Positions 10,217 to 18,335 of a stretch of DNA of 64,000 nucleotides are shown in pieces. Each line of letters opens with the position of its first letter. Positions within the stretch are counted from its first letter, which is position 1. This DNA comes from Amia ocellicauda (Eukaryota; Chordata; Actinopteri; Amiiformes; Amiidae). The stretch covers positions 62,001 to 126,000 of the forward strand of contig NW_027102662.1 in NCBI RefSeq assembly GCF_036373705.1. Direction: 5' to 3'. The position numbers and the translations under genes were made by a program. The notes beneath the pieces were generated by a model that saw only the letters and a program-made list of their open reading frames with translations, was not told where the DNA came from and did not search any database.

Positions 10217-11525
10217 TTTTATAATAATCATACAGAACGTTTCTCCTCTGATTCACCTCAATAATGTTGTCAAACACAGCATACACGACCATGTTTACAG
10301 TGCGTGGTAGAGGCTGCTTGAAACGCATCTCCAAACGCATATTGCCCGTCTTCATCAGTGAAAAATGTTGTCCACACTCTTCGTCAGGGGTCAGGTTGAA
10401 ACCGTACAGGGTGTAACCGCTGCAGTATTCCCGGCGATCGATCAGCAGAGTTTGATCCTTGAGATGGCGACCCGTAGCCAGTACTAGACTGTAATATTCA
10501 CGAACCGCATTGCCGTTTTCAAAGTCAGGTTGAAAAGGTCTGGATGGAACCTGCACACCATCGACGTACAACGCAATAAATTCCGGGTTATAATGTTTAA
10601 AGTTAAAGGGGTTCTTGTTGTAAACCCCGGTAAATGCATCATTATCCACGAGACCTATAATAACCTGTTTTGGGAGCTGTCCTAGAAACAGATTTTCCTG
10701 GTTCATCACCCGTGTCCCTGCGGGGATACTGTGGACTTTCATATAGACTCTTTCGATCGGGTACTCGGCGTTTTCCGTCATTAACGCCTGCGCGTGTCCT
10801 AGTTTAACCGCCGGGAAGACGGACACTTTTTTCACAAACAGCGAGGCCGATAATATGGTCAGTTTATATTTTTCCGTATCAGGGGTCATCAGACAAAAAG
10901 CACTTTTACTACGGATCATTTTAATTTTAATGTCTACCCCGTTGAGCATGAGTTTTTCTTGGAAAAATATGTCTGCATGGATATGCCCCATTAGCTCAAA
11001 GGTCCTCCCTTCTGTTGAAGAGGCCGTTCTTTTTTGCAAACCCTTATTGAGTCCCTCTGGATCCTTATCGTCCATAGCTACCGGGATGTCTTTGAAGAAA
11101 AGGCCGGGGCTGAACTGTTTGCTTAGGGTCTCCTCACTATAATTAAGGATACACTCCATCATGGCTCTATAGGGGTAAGTATTGCTGCTTTGACTAATGA
11201 GCCGATCTCCAAGGGTCACATCCACCTGTGAAAACATGGTGGCCACCGGGTAATTGATGACCCCAGCGTTGGCCGTCTTCTCGATTGCATCGCCATCCTC
11301 ATCAGTCACTTTACAGTTCATTAAAATAAATGTGTTATTCAAATCAATATAATCCTCGCCATTGCCAGCTATAAAAAACTCCAGAGGGGCCGTGTCTGAA
11401 ATTGCAGAAAGAGGGGGAATCTCTACATATATGATCTTATCTATACTCGTTTGAGTGTATGGAACTGTAAACAGATCCAGTTCTGATTTGACGCATTCTT
11501 CCGATAGACTGTGGACAAAAGACAT
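10125..11525 (-). CDS. Major capsid protein (double jelly-roll), MAV-1, stop-loss form
   Basis: Hexon-like capsid subunit of Polintons. The diagnostic N-terminal region includes the APLEFFIAGNGEDYIDLNNT segment near residue 50. The ancestral stop (10218-10220, TAA in the other copies) is changed by one base, so the frame continues for 31 extra residues into the protease gene in another frame and reaches 466 residues. Otherwise this is the only copy with an unbroken capsid frame of normal length, about 435 residues. The start ATG lies 2 nt after the stop of the pVI-like gene. Confidence 0.93.
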   Translation of the reverse strand: MSFVHSLSEECVKSELDLFTVPYTQTSIDKIIYVEIPPLSAISDTAPLEFFIAGNGEDYIDLNNTFILMNCKVTDEDGDAIEKTANAGVINYPVATMFSQVDVTLGDRLISQSSNTYPYRAMMECILNYSEETLSKQFSPGLFFKDIPVAMDDKDPEGLNKGLQKRTASSTEGRTFELMGHIHADIFFQEKLMLNGVDIKIKMIRSKSAFCLMTPDTEKYKLTILSASLFVKKVSVFPAVKLGHAQALMTENAEYPIERVYMKVHSIPAGTRVMNQENLFLGQLPKQVIIGLVDNDAFTGVYNKNPFNFKHYNPEFIALYVDGVQVPSRPFQPDFENGNAVREYYSLVLATGRHLKDQTLLIDRREYCSGYTLYGFNLTPDEECGQHFSLMKTGNMRLEMRFKQPLPRTVNMVVYAVFDNIIEVNQRRNVLYDYYKNEHQRAQPHHEFPGQLTETVSRSLRLRSAA

Positions 11526-11527
11526 GT

Positions 11528-12016
11528 TTAAAAGATGTATCCTGAGGCTCTATTTTTCTTTCTTTGAGACTTTCTTTTTGCAGGTTTTTTCTTGTGCTGC
11601 TTCCTTCTCCGAGTGTATCCACGATATGTTGGAGAATGAGAGATTCTTCGTTTTTTGTTAGCCACGAATCTTCGTCGCCCTGGTGGACACATGCTGTTTC
11701 TTCTTTTACCCCCCCTCCTCGCCATTACCATGAGACCCGAACCCTCCTGATGCTCATGGCTAGCTGCCCGGTTCATAACATTGGTGAACAAGTCACTAAC
11801 AATATTTTTAGCCGCTGATTTCAAGTGGGGTCTGGCTATAGCAAAGCCTCTCTTAAGCAGGGGTACGGCCATTCTAAAGAGACCACGAAAGAGTCCCCCT
11901 AGACCGGCGCCATACATTGTGGGGGCTCCTACAAAACCGGGCAAGCCGTTCCCGGCTTGCATCTTGTAATAATCCACATAGGCGCTAGGATCTACATAAC
12001 CCCTCGAGGTAGCCAT
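11528..12016 (-). CDS. pVI-like minor capsid protein, MAV-1
   Basis: 162 residues from the ATG at 12016. It has YYKMQAGNG near the N-terminus, a Gly-rich GAGLGGLFRGLFR segment, a predicted amphipathic or hydrophobic stretch, and a very basic C-terminus (RRRKQHKKKPAKRKSQRKK). In Polintons this gene is compared to adenovirus pVI, an internal protein with membrane-lytic activity; that role is inferred here. This is the only copy with the basic tail in frame. It follows the penton-like gene with stop and start 1 nt apart and precedes the capsid gene by 2 nt. Confidence 0.75.
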   Translation of the reverse strand: MATSRGYVDPSAYVDYYKMQAGNGLPGFVGAPTMYGAGLGGLFRGLFRMAVPLLKRGFAIARPHLKSAAKNIVSDLFTNVMNRAASHEHQEGSGLMVMARRGGKRRNSMCPPGRRRFVANKKRRISHSPTYRGYTRRRKQHKKKPAKRKSQRKKNRASGYIF

Positions 12017-12017
12017 T

Positions 12018-12792
12018 TTAATAATGTACACACTGTTTCAGGGGTCGAAAATGTAGTTTGACATTAACTTTACCGAAGCGGAAGGGTACGTTGATATTCT
12101 GATCCGATTTTACTTCGATCGTGATGTTGTCAAAGTGGGTCTTTGAGACTGGTACGTAGTGTGGTTTGTCATAAGTAATTGTGACCATGTCATTGCTTTT
12201 ACCTTTAATAAGTACATTTCTCAAAAGGGGGACATAACTATCCCCGACCCTCTGGTGGGTTATGATATCCGTATACACATAAAGAGTATAAAAGCCGCCC
12301 CACCACTTCTGAGAACCTGCTCTCTGTGTCAGAATAGAACCCTAATATACGCCCCAATTGGCCGCTGGTTTGAATGCTAATACCTGGTTTTGACACCTTG
12401 TACACTCTGTTTTTAATAGGGTTGTAATATAGCTTGATGTTGGGGGTGCCTTCTGAGAACTGTTTATGCATCTCATCTAATATTTTATCCACATTGTCAT
12501 AATAACCTCCTTGTATCGTGAATGTCCATTGACTCTTTTTAACATCATCAAAAATGGCGAAGGTGGCATCCTTATCTTGTAAAACAGCCCAAGTGTAAGG
12601 ATACTGTATTTCCGCCAACCCCACTTCCCACGACACCCTTAGATCTATAGATTTTCCAAATTGTACCGTGTAACTGGATATTTCATTTTTAGGGTATATA
12701 TCGAGAGAGGCGTTACTGGGTAGAGTCACGTAGAAGCCTCCTGATTCCATCTTGAGAATCGAAAGTAATGCCCCCATCACACCCGCGGGCAT
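12018..12792 (-). pseudogene. Penton-like minor capsid protein (single jelly-roll), MAV-1 copy
   Basis: Vertex capsid protein of Polintons, recognised by MESGGFYVTLPSN near the start and the SWEVGLAEIQYP segment. The span is 775 nt, one over a multiple of three. The frame changes at a run of four Cs on the + strand (12298-12301), splitting it into an N-terminal part and a C-terminal part that begins around YVYTDI. The same extra base is present in all four copies. I give the start at the ATG 12792, just past the integrase stop; the ATG at 12750 is an equally good choice. Confidence 0.88.
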
Positions 12793-12796
12793 GTTG

Positions 12797-13888
12797 TTAT
12801 AAGGATTGAATATCGCAAACCTGTTGTTCCGGGACCCAACTATTGAACTTTTCAGGCCATCCAAGCCATTTCATCAACACATATTTTTTCCGGTTCTGGG
12901 TTTTTTCATCTAATATCTTTTCAACTCTGTATACACTGTCTTTACCCACAATAATTTTTTGTAACTTGGCTTCGTAAAACGTTCCTTCTATATCCTCCCC
13001 GTCATAGTCTTTTAACCGGTACACGGGGGGGTCTCTAGCCAACTGTTCGGTAACTGTAAAATATTCGTCAGAAAATGTTTGTTCATAACCTTTGGCAAAA
13101 GTACTCCTTAGCTTTGAAACGCGAACCACATCACCGATGTTGAACTTATAAGTAGTTTTTCCCTTCTTAATAAATGGTCCGTATAATTTTTTATAGACCT
13201 TAAAAGAATTACTTTGATCAACATCTATAGGCTTCATTTTAATACTGGTGTGATACCCTTGGTTGTAAGCATCGATAAAATCTTGAACTTTATCAAAATA
13301 CTTGAACGTGTTGACCGCTGTAAAATATCTCCATATTTTGGTCTTCATGGTGCGGTTAAACATCTCCACTACCGATGCCTTAAGCTCATTACCGGTGGTG
13401 AAATGATGTATTTTGTGTCTCTTCAGTAGATTCTGAAATTCTCTGTTGAGAAACTCTTTTCCTTTATCAGTCTGCAGTTTTTTAGGACATCGACCCTGGG
13501 ACAATATATCCTCAAAGGCCCTTGTCACCGCCCGACCTGTTTTATTATGTAGAATGCGAGCCCAGGCATATTTTGATAACACATCGATACACATCAACAT
13601 CAATTTGTGACCATTGTTATGTTTTGATAAATTTGACATATCGACTAGATCCATTTGCCATTGTGAGTCTATGTCAGTTGCATATACGCAGTTTCTTTTA
13701 AAGTTAATCCTGAGAGGTTTATGTAAGGTATAGGCGTCTTGTTCCCGTAACCATTCTGAAACAACCACATCATTAACCTTCACTCCGGCCTCAGCGAGTC
13801 CTCTTTGAAAACCCTTCTTACCCGCCAAACCCCCAATCTTGGCTGGGTTGTAGTATAGTTCCTGCATTTGGGGAGCTTGCCGAGTCAT
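12797..13888 (-). CDS. Polinton integrase (DDE, retrovirus-like) with chromodomain, MAV-1
   Basis: Integrates the linear element and makes the 6-bp duplication. From the ATG at 13888 it has 363 residues. The catalytic triad is Asp80 (QMDLVD), Asp141 (QTDKGKEF) and Glu175 (KASVVE), with 33 residues between the last two. The C-terminal chromodomain contains YRVEKIL and KWLGWPEKFNSW (about 310-360); chromodomains of this kind bind methylated histone tails. This copy has Met in place of the Arg that follows Glu175 in the others, at an otherwise conserved position next to the active site. A GTG 18 nt upstream would extend the frame but is not needed. Confidence 0.95.
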   Translation of the reverse strand: MTRQAPQMQELYYNPAKIGGLAGKKGFQRGLAEAGVKVNDVVVSEWLREQDAYTLHKPLRINFKRNCVYATDIDSQWQMDLVDMSNLSKHNNGHKLMLMCIDVLSKYAWARILHNKTGRAVTRAFEDILSQGRCPKKLQTDKGKEFLNREFQNLLKRHKIHHFTTGNELKASVVEMFNRTMKTKIWRYFTAVNTFKYFDKVQDFIDAYNQGYHTSIKMKPIDVDQSNSFKVYKKLYGPFIKKGKTTYKFNIGDVVRVSKLRSTFAKGYEQTFSDEYFTVTEQLARDPPVYRLKDYDGEDIEGTFYEAKLQKIIVGKDSVYRVEKILDEKTQNRKKYVLMKWLGWPEKFNSWVPEQQVCDIQSL

Positions 13889-13927
13889 TCTGTCAAATAA
13901 CCACACAGACCCACACTATGCGCAAAG

Positions 13928-13949
13928 TTTTTATACAAGGTTTTTTATT
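13928..13949 (-). promoter_or_regulatory. TATA box of the integrase/capsid unit abutting poly(A) signal of the upstream unit
   Basis: On the - strand an AATAAA (13944-13949) lies 112 nt past the Bcl-2-like stop, and TATAAAAA (13928-13935) follows 8 nt later, 40 nt before the integrase ATG. One short segment thus seems to end one transcript and start another. Equivalents: 31967-31988, 46760-46781 and 63534-63555. Confidence 0.6.
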
Positions 13950-14060
13950 CAACTTCAGGAGAGCAGATACCCCTTTTTAGACATTTGAGAAAAGTATAAC
14001 ATACACAACAATTTTTTCTACGGTCCAGACAAAAAGAAATCAGATGATTGGTTACTTGAT

Positions 14061-14453
14061 CTATATCAACAAATATACCTGTTTCTTTATCTTGTAGGCA
14101 CACACCTCAGTTACATATGTAAATAAAACAACAATATGACCTATTTTAAAAGTAAACAGAGGTGTATTAAACATGCTCAGTAAAAGGTCATACAGATGTT
14201 GATGAAATGGCCTAATATCATTCTTGGCCCCCTTGAGCGCTTCATCCCAGTGTTCGTACCCCCCGGTCTTTGTTACAGCAGCCATTAACTTTTCCAGGTT
14301 TGAAAGTTGATCCTCATCGATGGTTAAATCTGTAGAGAAAAGGCTCGCGTTGGCTACTTTTCTGTCAAGCACATGGTGTAATAGCGCTCTCAGGTTAGCT
14401 GCAGAGTGTTGATGACAGAACCAGTTGCAGAAGCAGTCCAGAACATTCCCCAT
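14061..14453 (-). CDS. Possible Bcl-2-like apoptosis regulator, MAV-1
   Basis: 130 residues from the ATG at 14453. The C-terminal third (FNTPLFTFKIGHIVVLFTYV) resembles a BH1 region, where family members have a Gly-x-Ile/Val-Val-x-Leu/Phe-Phe pattern; length and helical character also suit a compact viral Bcl-2. I see no BH2 Trp and no transmembrane tail, so the call is tentative. It is the most promoter-distal gene of the right-hand unit, 12 nt after the 282-residue gene. The frame is broken in MAV-2, MAV-3 and MAV-4. Confidence 0.4.
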   Translation of the reverse strand: MGNVLDCFCNWFCHQHSAANLRALLHHVLDRKVANASLFSTDLTIDEDQLSNLEKLMAAVTKTGGYEHWDEALKGAKNDIRPFHQHLYDLLLSMFNTPLFTFKIGHIVVLFTYVTEVCAYKIKKQVYLLI

Positions 14454-14465
14454 GTTCAAAGTCCC

Positions 14466-15314
14466 TTAGTTCAGGTCAGAGTCTGAATCAGTGGCGTAGA
14501 TGTCGAATTCTTCGTCGCTGCCCCCAGCTTTAACTTCTTTACGGAAGAAATAAGCTTTTAGCTTGCCAGCGGTTTTTCTACTCGGCTCATCCAGGTCATT
14601 GAGCAGCTGCCCAAGTTTCTCTATTATAAACGGCTCCTTTTTCAGCTCCAGCAAAATCTCATCTATGATTTTCTGGACTTGTCCCGCAGTGACATGTATG
14701 TGGGAGTAAGACAGCGCCTTGATTAGTGCCGGTTTCAGCCACGGTTTGTTCAGTCTTCTGTAAAACACGTTGAAATAGAACAGGAAATAGTAACGGTCTG
14801 GTTCAAACAAACAACTGTGTCTCAACTGACTGGGGTGATTCACTTCACACCCCCGACAGACTTCTTTCAGAGCTTGGTCGATGAGAGCACTCAGAATATA
14901 CACCAGGGTGCTTTTAACCACTCTGCTTACTTGGTCACATACCCCGGGCATAAATCCTGCGTCTTCATCACGCCCCCGGGACAGTCCGATGCTCATTGGG
15001 TCGCCTGGTGGTTTGTGGGGTGTTTCTCCATCCATTGGACTGACCCCCTGCTGAGACGCACAGACGGTAGACAATTCGGCAAAATCGAGGACCTCCATGA
15101 GCTCCAGAGGCTGGGGATCCCCGAGACTCATTTGGACATCCATCGCACCGCATGTTGTTTCGTCCTGAGGGACCGGGGTCTGAGGTCTTGGAGAGTAACC
15201 GCAGTCAAAGGGTTCCAGAGTGTATACAAAATCTGGGGAATAGAACCAGGGGTGATCCCGGGTTTGAAGAGGCCTGTAGAGCCTGTCGACGTCCGCAGCT
15301 TTCAGGTAAGACAT
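14466..15314 (-). CDS. 282-residue protein with Cys/His cluster, unknown function, MAV-1
   Basis: I do not recognise the function. Visible features: a Pro-rich N-terminal half; a cluster Cys153-x2-Cys156-x3-His160-ProSerGln-x2-His166-x-Cys168 that could bind zinc; a following aromatic-rich helix (YYFLFYFNVFYRRL); and an acidic C-terminus (SDEEFDIYATDSDSDLN). It begins downstream of a TATA-like GGATAAAAGG and a TGACGTA site. It is open at exactly 282 residues in MAV-1, MAV-2 and MAV-3, which with its position suggests an early or host-interaction gene. Confidence 0.75.
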   Translation of the reverse strand: MSYLKAADVDRLYRPLQTRDHPWFYSPDFVYTLEPFDCGYSPRPQTPVPQDETTCGAMDVQMSLGDPQPLELMEVLDFAELSTVCASQQGVSPMDGETPHKPPGDPMSIGLSRGRDEDAGFMPGVCDQVSRVVKSTLVYILSALIDQALKEVCRGCEVNHPSQLRHSCLFEPDRYYFLFYFNVFYRRLNKPWLKPALIKALSYSHIHVTAGQVQKIIDEILLELKKEPFIIEKLGQLLNDLDEPSRKTAGKLKAYFFRKEVKAGGSDEEFDIYATDSDSDLN

Positions 15315-15349
15315 TCTCTTTAATTTTCAACCATGATTGAATTGTTGCG

Positions 15350-15377
15350 CCTTTTATCCTATCTCTTCACTACGTCA
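15350..15377 (-). promoter_or_regulatory. Promoter of the 282-residue gene: TGACGTA plus TATA-like box
   Basis: On the - strand TGACGTA (15371-15377) is followed by GGATAAAAGG (15350-15359), about 36 nt before the ATG at 15314. TGACGTA is the ATF/CREB-type half site also repeated in the inverted repeats. The arrangement is conserved at 33389-33416 and 48187-48214. Confidence 0.6.
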
Positions 15378-15392
15378 CGACACACCGCCCTC

Positions 15393-16103
15393 TTAGAAGA
15401 GAGTAGCCCCTGAGCCGTCAGACCCCCCTCCAAAACCCCACACGTCGTCTGTTTTATCATCGTCGTCGTCATTCAAGGGGGATATATAATCCATAATCCA
15501 GCATTTTCTCCTTCTAACCAAATCCAGTTGCGAACATTTGGTCAAGATGTCAAAACCATCATTTATACAGTTTATGACCTCTTTCAAGAACGGCCAGTCC
15601 ACGGCGTCAAACATAATTTCAGTAACCTGTTTTTCTGGATCCTCCACACCCCCTTCAATAGGGTTTGTAATCAGGGTACTGCTAAACAAAACCTTACGAT
15701 CTGTAGTTAGAGATAGACTCTTCACCACTCTACCGTAGTTCTGCAAGCTTTCCCATTCACACCTTTCAAAACCCTGAGTCGGAGACTCCATTTCGCATTC
15801 TCTTGGACCCTCTTGCAAGCCTTCTAGAGTCTTATCCACAAGCCCCAGATCTCTCCAGGCCATCACCTTCAACCAGTCCTCATAAGAGTATTCAATTACC
15901 GTCTCAAAAGGTTCCAACGTACCCTCCTTCTCTCCCAAAGCAAAAAGCTCCACTCCAACATAGCTGGGATACCTTTTAAAGCGGTAACCCCGTCGAGCCC
16001 CCCAGAACAACACCCAGGAGCGTTCAATCTTCAAAATGGTGATTACAGGAACCCTTGCCCGGGATTGTTTCTTGCGGGGTTTCATGTTGATGTCGCTGGA
16101 CAT
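15393..16103 (-). CDS. 236-residue protein with acidic tail, unknown function, MAV-1
   Basis: First gene inside the right inverted repeat; function not recognised. The N-terminus is basic (MKPRKKQSRAR), the middle is rich in Trp, Glu and aromatic residues, and the C-terminus carries NDDDDDKTDDVWGFGGG. A TATTTAAG on the - strand (16171-16177 is its core) is 68 nt upstream of the ATG. This is the only intact copy: MAV-2 and MAV-3 carry different internal deletions, so the gene looks unconstrained after amplification. Confidence 0.7.
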   Translation of the reverse strand: MSSDINMKPRKKQSRARVPVITILKIERSWVLFWGARRGYRFKRYPSYVGVELFALGEKEGTLEPFETVIEYSYEDWLKVMAWRDLGLVDKTLEGLQEGPRECEMESPTQGFERCEWESLQNYGRVVKSLSLTTDRKVLFSSTLITNPIEGGVEDPEKQVTEIMFDAVDWPFLKEVINCINDGFDILTKCSQLDLVRRRKCWIMDYISPLNDDDDDKTDDVWGFGGGSDGSGATLF

Positions 16104-16170
16104 GTTGAAGAAGCGGGATGTTTCTGATGCTGAGAATTAAAGAGGTATTGCCTAAAAGCAGCGCGGGTTC

Positions 16171-16177
16171 TTAAATA
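16171..16177 (-). promoter_or_regulatory. TATA-like box of the 236-residue gene
   Basis: TATTTAA on the - strand, followed by a GC-rich tract (GCGCTGC) and the ATG 68 nt further on. It is conserved at 33929-33935 in MAV-2. Confidence 0.5.
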
Positions 16178-16221
16178 GAGAGGAGAGTTTCGGGGCGTTG
16201 CCTTCAGAGGGGTGGGGGTAT

Positions 16222-16405
16222 TTATGGGTGGCCTTGATGTTCAGGGTTTTATGGGTGTACACTTTCTGACGGATATGACGTAGGAATAATTAAGGAAATA
16301 ACTCTACCTAAAATCACGCCCCCCAATTATGACGTAGGAATATTAATAAGCTTAGGGCATACGTCATAACAAATAGGCCGCGCCCAAAAAACCCTACTAT
16401 CTACT
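16222..16405 (-). repeat. MAV-1 right terminal inverted repeat
   Basis: 184 bp ending CCCTACTATCTACT, the complement of the MAV-2 left end with one A fewer in an A run. It carries three TGACGTA/TACGTCA sites and a GC-rich GGCCGCGCCC near the tip. It is followed at once by CTTATG (16406-16411). Confidence 0.92.
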
Positions 16406-16878
16406 CTTATGTAGTTGAAGGCGCAGTATAGCTCTGATAGTCTGGTGGTCTTTTAATTAAAATCTGATGATGATGATGATGATGATGATATTGTTGTTGT
16501 TGTTGTTGTTGTTCTTGTTGTCGTCGTAGTCGCCGTCATTATTATTGTTAAAGTAAAGCAGTAGTTAGATTTGTTGCTACCGTAAGGTGTAGAAGGCACA
16601 ATAGCTCTGTGATTGTCTGATGGTGGCACAAGACGAGCAGCAACTGTTTGAACAAGCCATTGAGCATCACCTTGTTGGGAAAAGTGTAAGTCTTGTCATA
16701 GCTCAGGGCGTTCTTCCTTTGAAAGAGTTTCCAAAGTGTCCTGATGTGCCCTTGAGCAATGCAAAATAGGTCAGTGAAAATAGAAACCTTTATCTCACAG
16801 GCTGGCCCACGGGAAACGCCTGTGTGCGTTTTACCAGCCGGCTTCGATGGGAGCCATTCGAAACTCCAGGACGGGTCG

Positions 16879-16951
16879 GTTTCCGTAGTGTAGTGGCTAT
16901 CACGTTCGCCTCACACGCGAAAGGTCCCCGGTTCGAAACCGGGCGGAAACA
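16879..16951 (+). tRNA. tRNA-Val (anticodon CAC)
   Basis: 73 nt with all stems paired. Anticodon CAC is at 16912-16914, the anticodon stem is TTCGC/GCGAA and the T arm CCCGG/CCGGG with TTCGAAA. The best-preserved CAC copy with that at 49678; A and B boxes are intact. Confidence 0.94.
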
Positions 16952-17846
16952 ACCCGCGGTGCATGCGTGCCAGTGCTGTGTTACCCGTCCCCATCTCTCT
17001 GCCCCGAGGCTGGCCGTCGTTTTCTCTTGCTCGGAGTGGCAAGAAATCCTGACCTTGAGAACAAACGATCGCAGAAGGGTAGCTTTGCGAGGCGCTGGAA
17101 CTGACACTTTTAAAATCGATACATGTTGTTGCTGTTACAATACGACCGTAGCAGGATCGGCGACATTGCTGTTACTCTTATGTAGTTGAAGGCGCAGTAT
17201 AGCTCTGATAGTCTGGTGGTGACGGAAGACCACCAGCCGTTTGAACAAGCCATTCAGCATCACCTTGTTGGGCTAAGTGCAGGCACTGTCTGAGCGCAGG
17301 GCGTCCTGCCTTTGAAAGAGTTATCGAAGTGTCCCGAAATCGGTGCACTCAGAGCGTCCGTCCGTCGACAGGTTGAAATTGTTAACGCTCGTGTAGCCAC
17401 TTTTAATTAAAATCTAATGATAATGATGATGATGATGATGATGTTGTTGTTCTTGTTGATGTTGTTGTTGTTCTTGTTGTTCTTGTTGTCGTCGTAGTCG
17501 CCGTCATTATTATTGTTAAAGTAAAGCAGTAGTTAGATTTGTTGCTACCGTAAGGTGTAGAAGGCACAATAGCTCTGTGATTGTCTGATGGTGGCACAAG
17601 ACGAGCAGCAGCTGTTTGAACAAGCCATTGAGCATCACCTTGTTGGGGTAAGTGTAAGTCTTGTCATAGCTCAGGACGTTCTTCCTTTGAAAGAGTTTCC
17701 AAAGTGTCCTGATGTGCCCTTGAGCAATGCAAAATAGGTCAGTGAAAATAGAAACCTTTATCTCACAGGCTGGCCCACGGGAAACGCCTGTGCACGTTTT
17801 ACCTGCCGGCTTCGATGGGAGCCATTCGAAACACCAGGACGGGTTG

Positions 17847-17919
17847 GTTTCTGTAGTTTAGTGGCTATCACGTTTGCCTCACACGCGAAAGGTCCCTGGT
17901 TTGAAACCGGGCGGAAACA
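17847..17919 (+). pseudogene. tRNA-Val (CAC) pseudogene-like copy
   Basis: Same 73-nt frame with CAC at 17880-17882, but position 6 of the acceptor is T, the A box reads TAGTTTAGTGG and the T loop is TTTGAAA, which loses the invariant C of the B box. Transcription is probably impaired. This is the tRNA whose unit received MAV-2, 226 nt downstream of its 3' end. Confidence 0.8.
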
Positions 17920-18144
17920 ACCCGCGGTGCACGCGTGCCAGTGCCGTGTTACCTGTCCCCATCTCTCTGCCCCAAGGCTGGATGTCGTTTTCTCTTCCTC
18001 GGAGTGGCAAGAAATCCTGACCTTGAGAACAAACGATCACAGAAGGGTAGCTTTGCGAGGCGCAGGAACTGACACTTTTAAAATCGATACATGTTGTTGC
18101 TGTTACAATACGACCGTAGCAGGATCGGCGACATTGCTGTTACT

Positions 18145-18150
18145 CTTATG
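18145..18150 (+). other. Left target-site duplication of MAV-2 (CTTATG)
   Basis: The hexamer CTTATG directly precedes the AG terminus and is matched by 34165-34170 after the CT terminus. Six base pairs is the usual Polinton duplication length. Confidence 0.93.
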
Positions 18151-18335
18151 AGTAGATAGTAGGGTTTTTTGGGCGCGGCCTATTTTGTTATGACGTATGC
18201 CCTAAGCTTATTAATATTCCTACGTCATAATTGGGGGGCGTGATTTTAGGTAGAGTTATATCCTTAATTATTCCTACGTCATATCCGTCAGAAAGTGTAC
18301 ACCCATAAAACCCTGAACAACAAGGCCGCCCATAA
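18151..18335 (+). repeat. MAV-2 left terminal inverted repeat
   Basis: 185 bp matching the complement of 33980-34164 with a handful of substitutions. It holds TGACGTA at 18191-18197 and TACGTCA at 18221-18227 and 18275-18281, plus GGGCGCGGCC and GGGGGGCGTG GC-rich boxes. This repeat survives only in this copy. Confidence 0.95.

Larger units (their letters stand above)
839..16405 (+). mobile_element. MAV-1: left-truncated Polinton/Maverick element
   Basis: The copy runs 15.6 kb from a breakpoint inside the left region to a complete right end CTACT followed by CTTATG. Relative to MAV-2 it lacks the left inverted repeat and about 690 bp beyond it. Gene content is complete but several genes are broken. 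It is the only copy whose major capsid, pVI-like, integrase, Bcl-2-like and 236-residue genes are all open. The assignment rests on the combination of PolB, DDE integrase with chromodomain, packaging ATPase, adenain and jelly-roll capsid genes, which is diagnostic for Polintons. Confidence 0.96.
16406..18150. repeat. Host repeat segment between MAV-1 and MAV-2 (two tRNA-Val units)
   Basis: Starts and ends with CTTATG. The first partial unit has an internal deletion (near 16449, joining to ttttaattaaaatc), then two units of 968-bp period follow, each with tRNA, spacer, a duplicated LFEQA/PFEQA-type open stretch and a microsatellite. No protein gene is supported. Confidence 0.85.

Noticed and set aside
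12298-12301. Programmed ribosomal frameshift in the penton-like gene
   Set aside because: The shift is in all four copies, but related Polinton proteins are single frames and there is no slippery heptamer; a shared ancestral indel is simpler. Comparison with an intact relative would settle it.
12797-13888. LTR retrotransposon, because of the integrase with chromodomain
   Set aside because: No gag, protease-reverse transcriptase or LTRs. The surrounding capsid, ATPase, PolB and adenain genes and AG...CT inverted repeats define a Polinton.
14028-14078. Possible intron at the end of the Bcl-2-like gene (CAG|GTATAT to a CCGTAG acceptor at 14028)
   Set aside because: The intron would be only 51 nt, and the added residues do not provide a BH2 motif, so I kept the simple stop at 14061.
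14817-15323. 168-codon + strand frame opposite the 282-residue gene
   Set aside because: Antisense shadow. The - strand frame has a promoter, a tight neighbour and full conservation of length, while this one has none of these.
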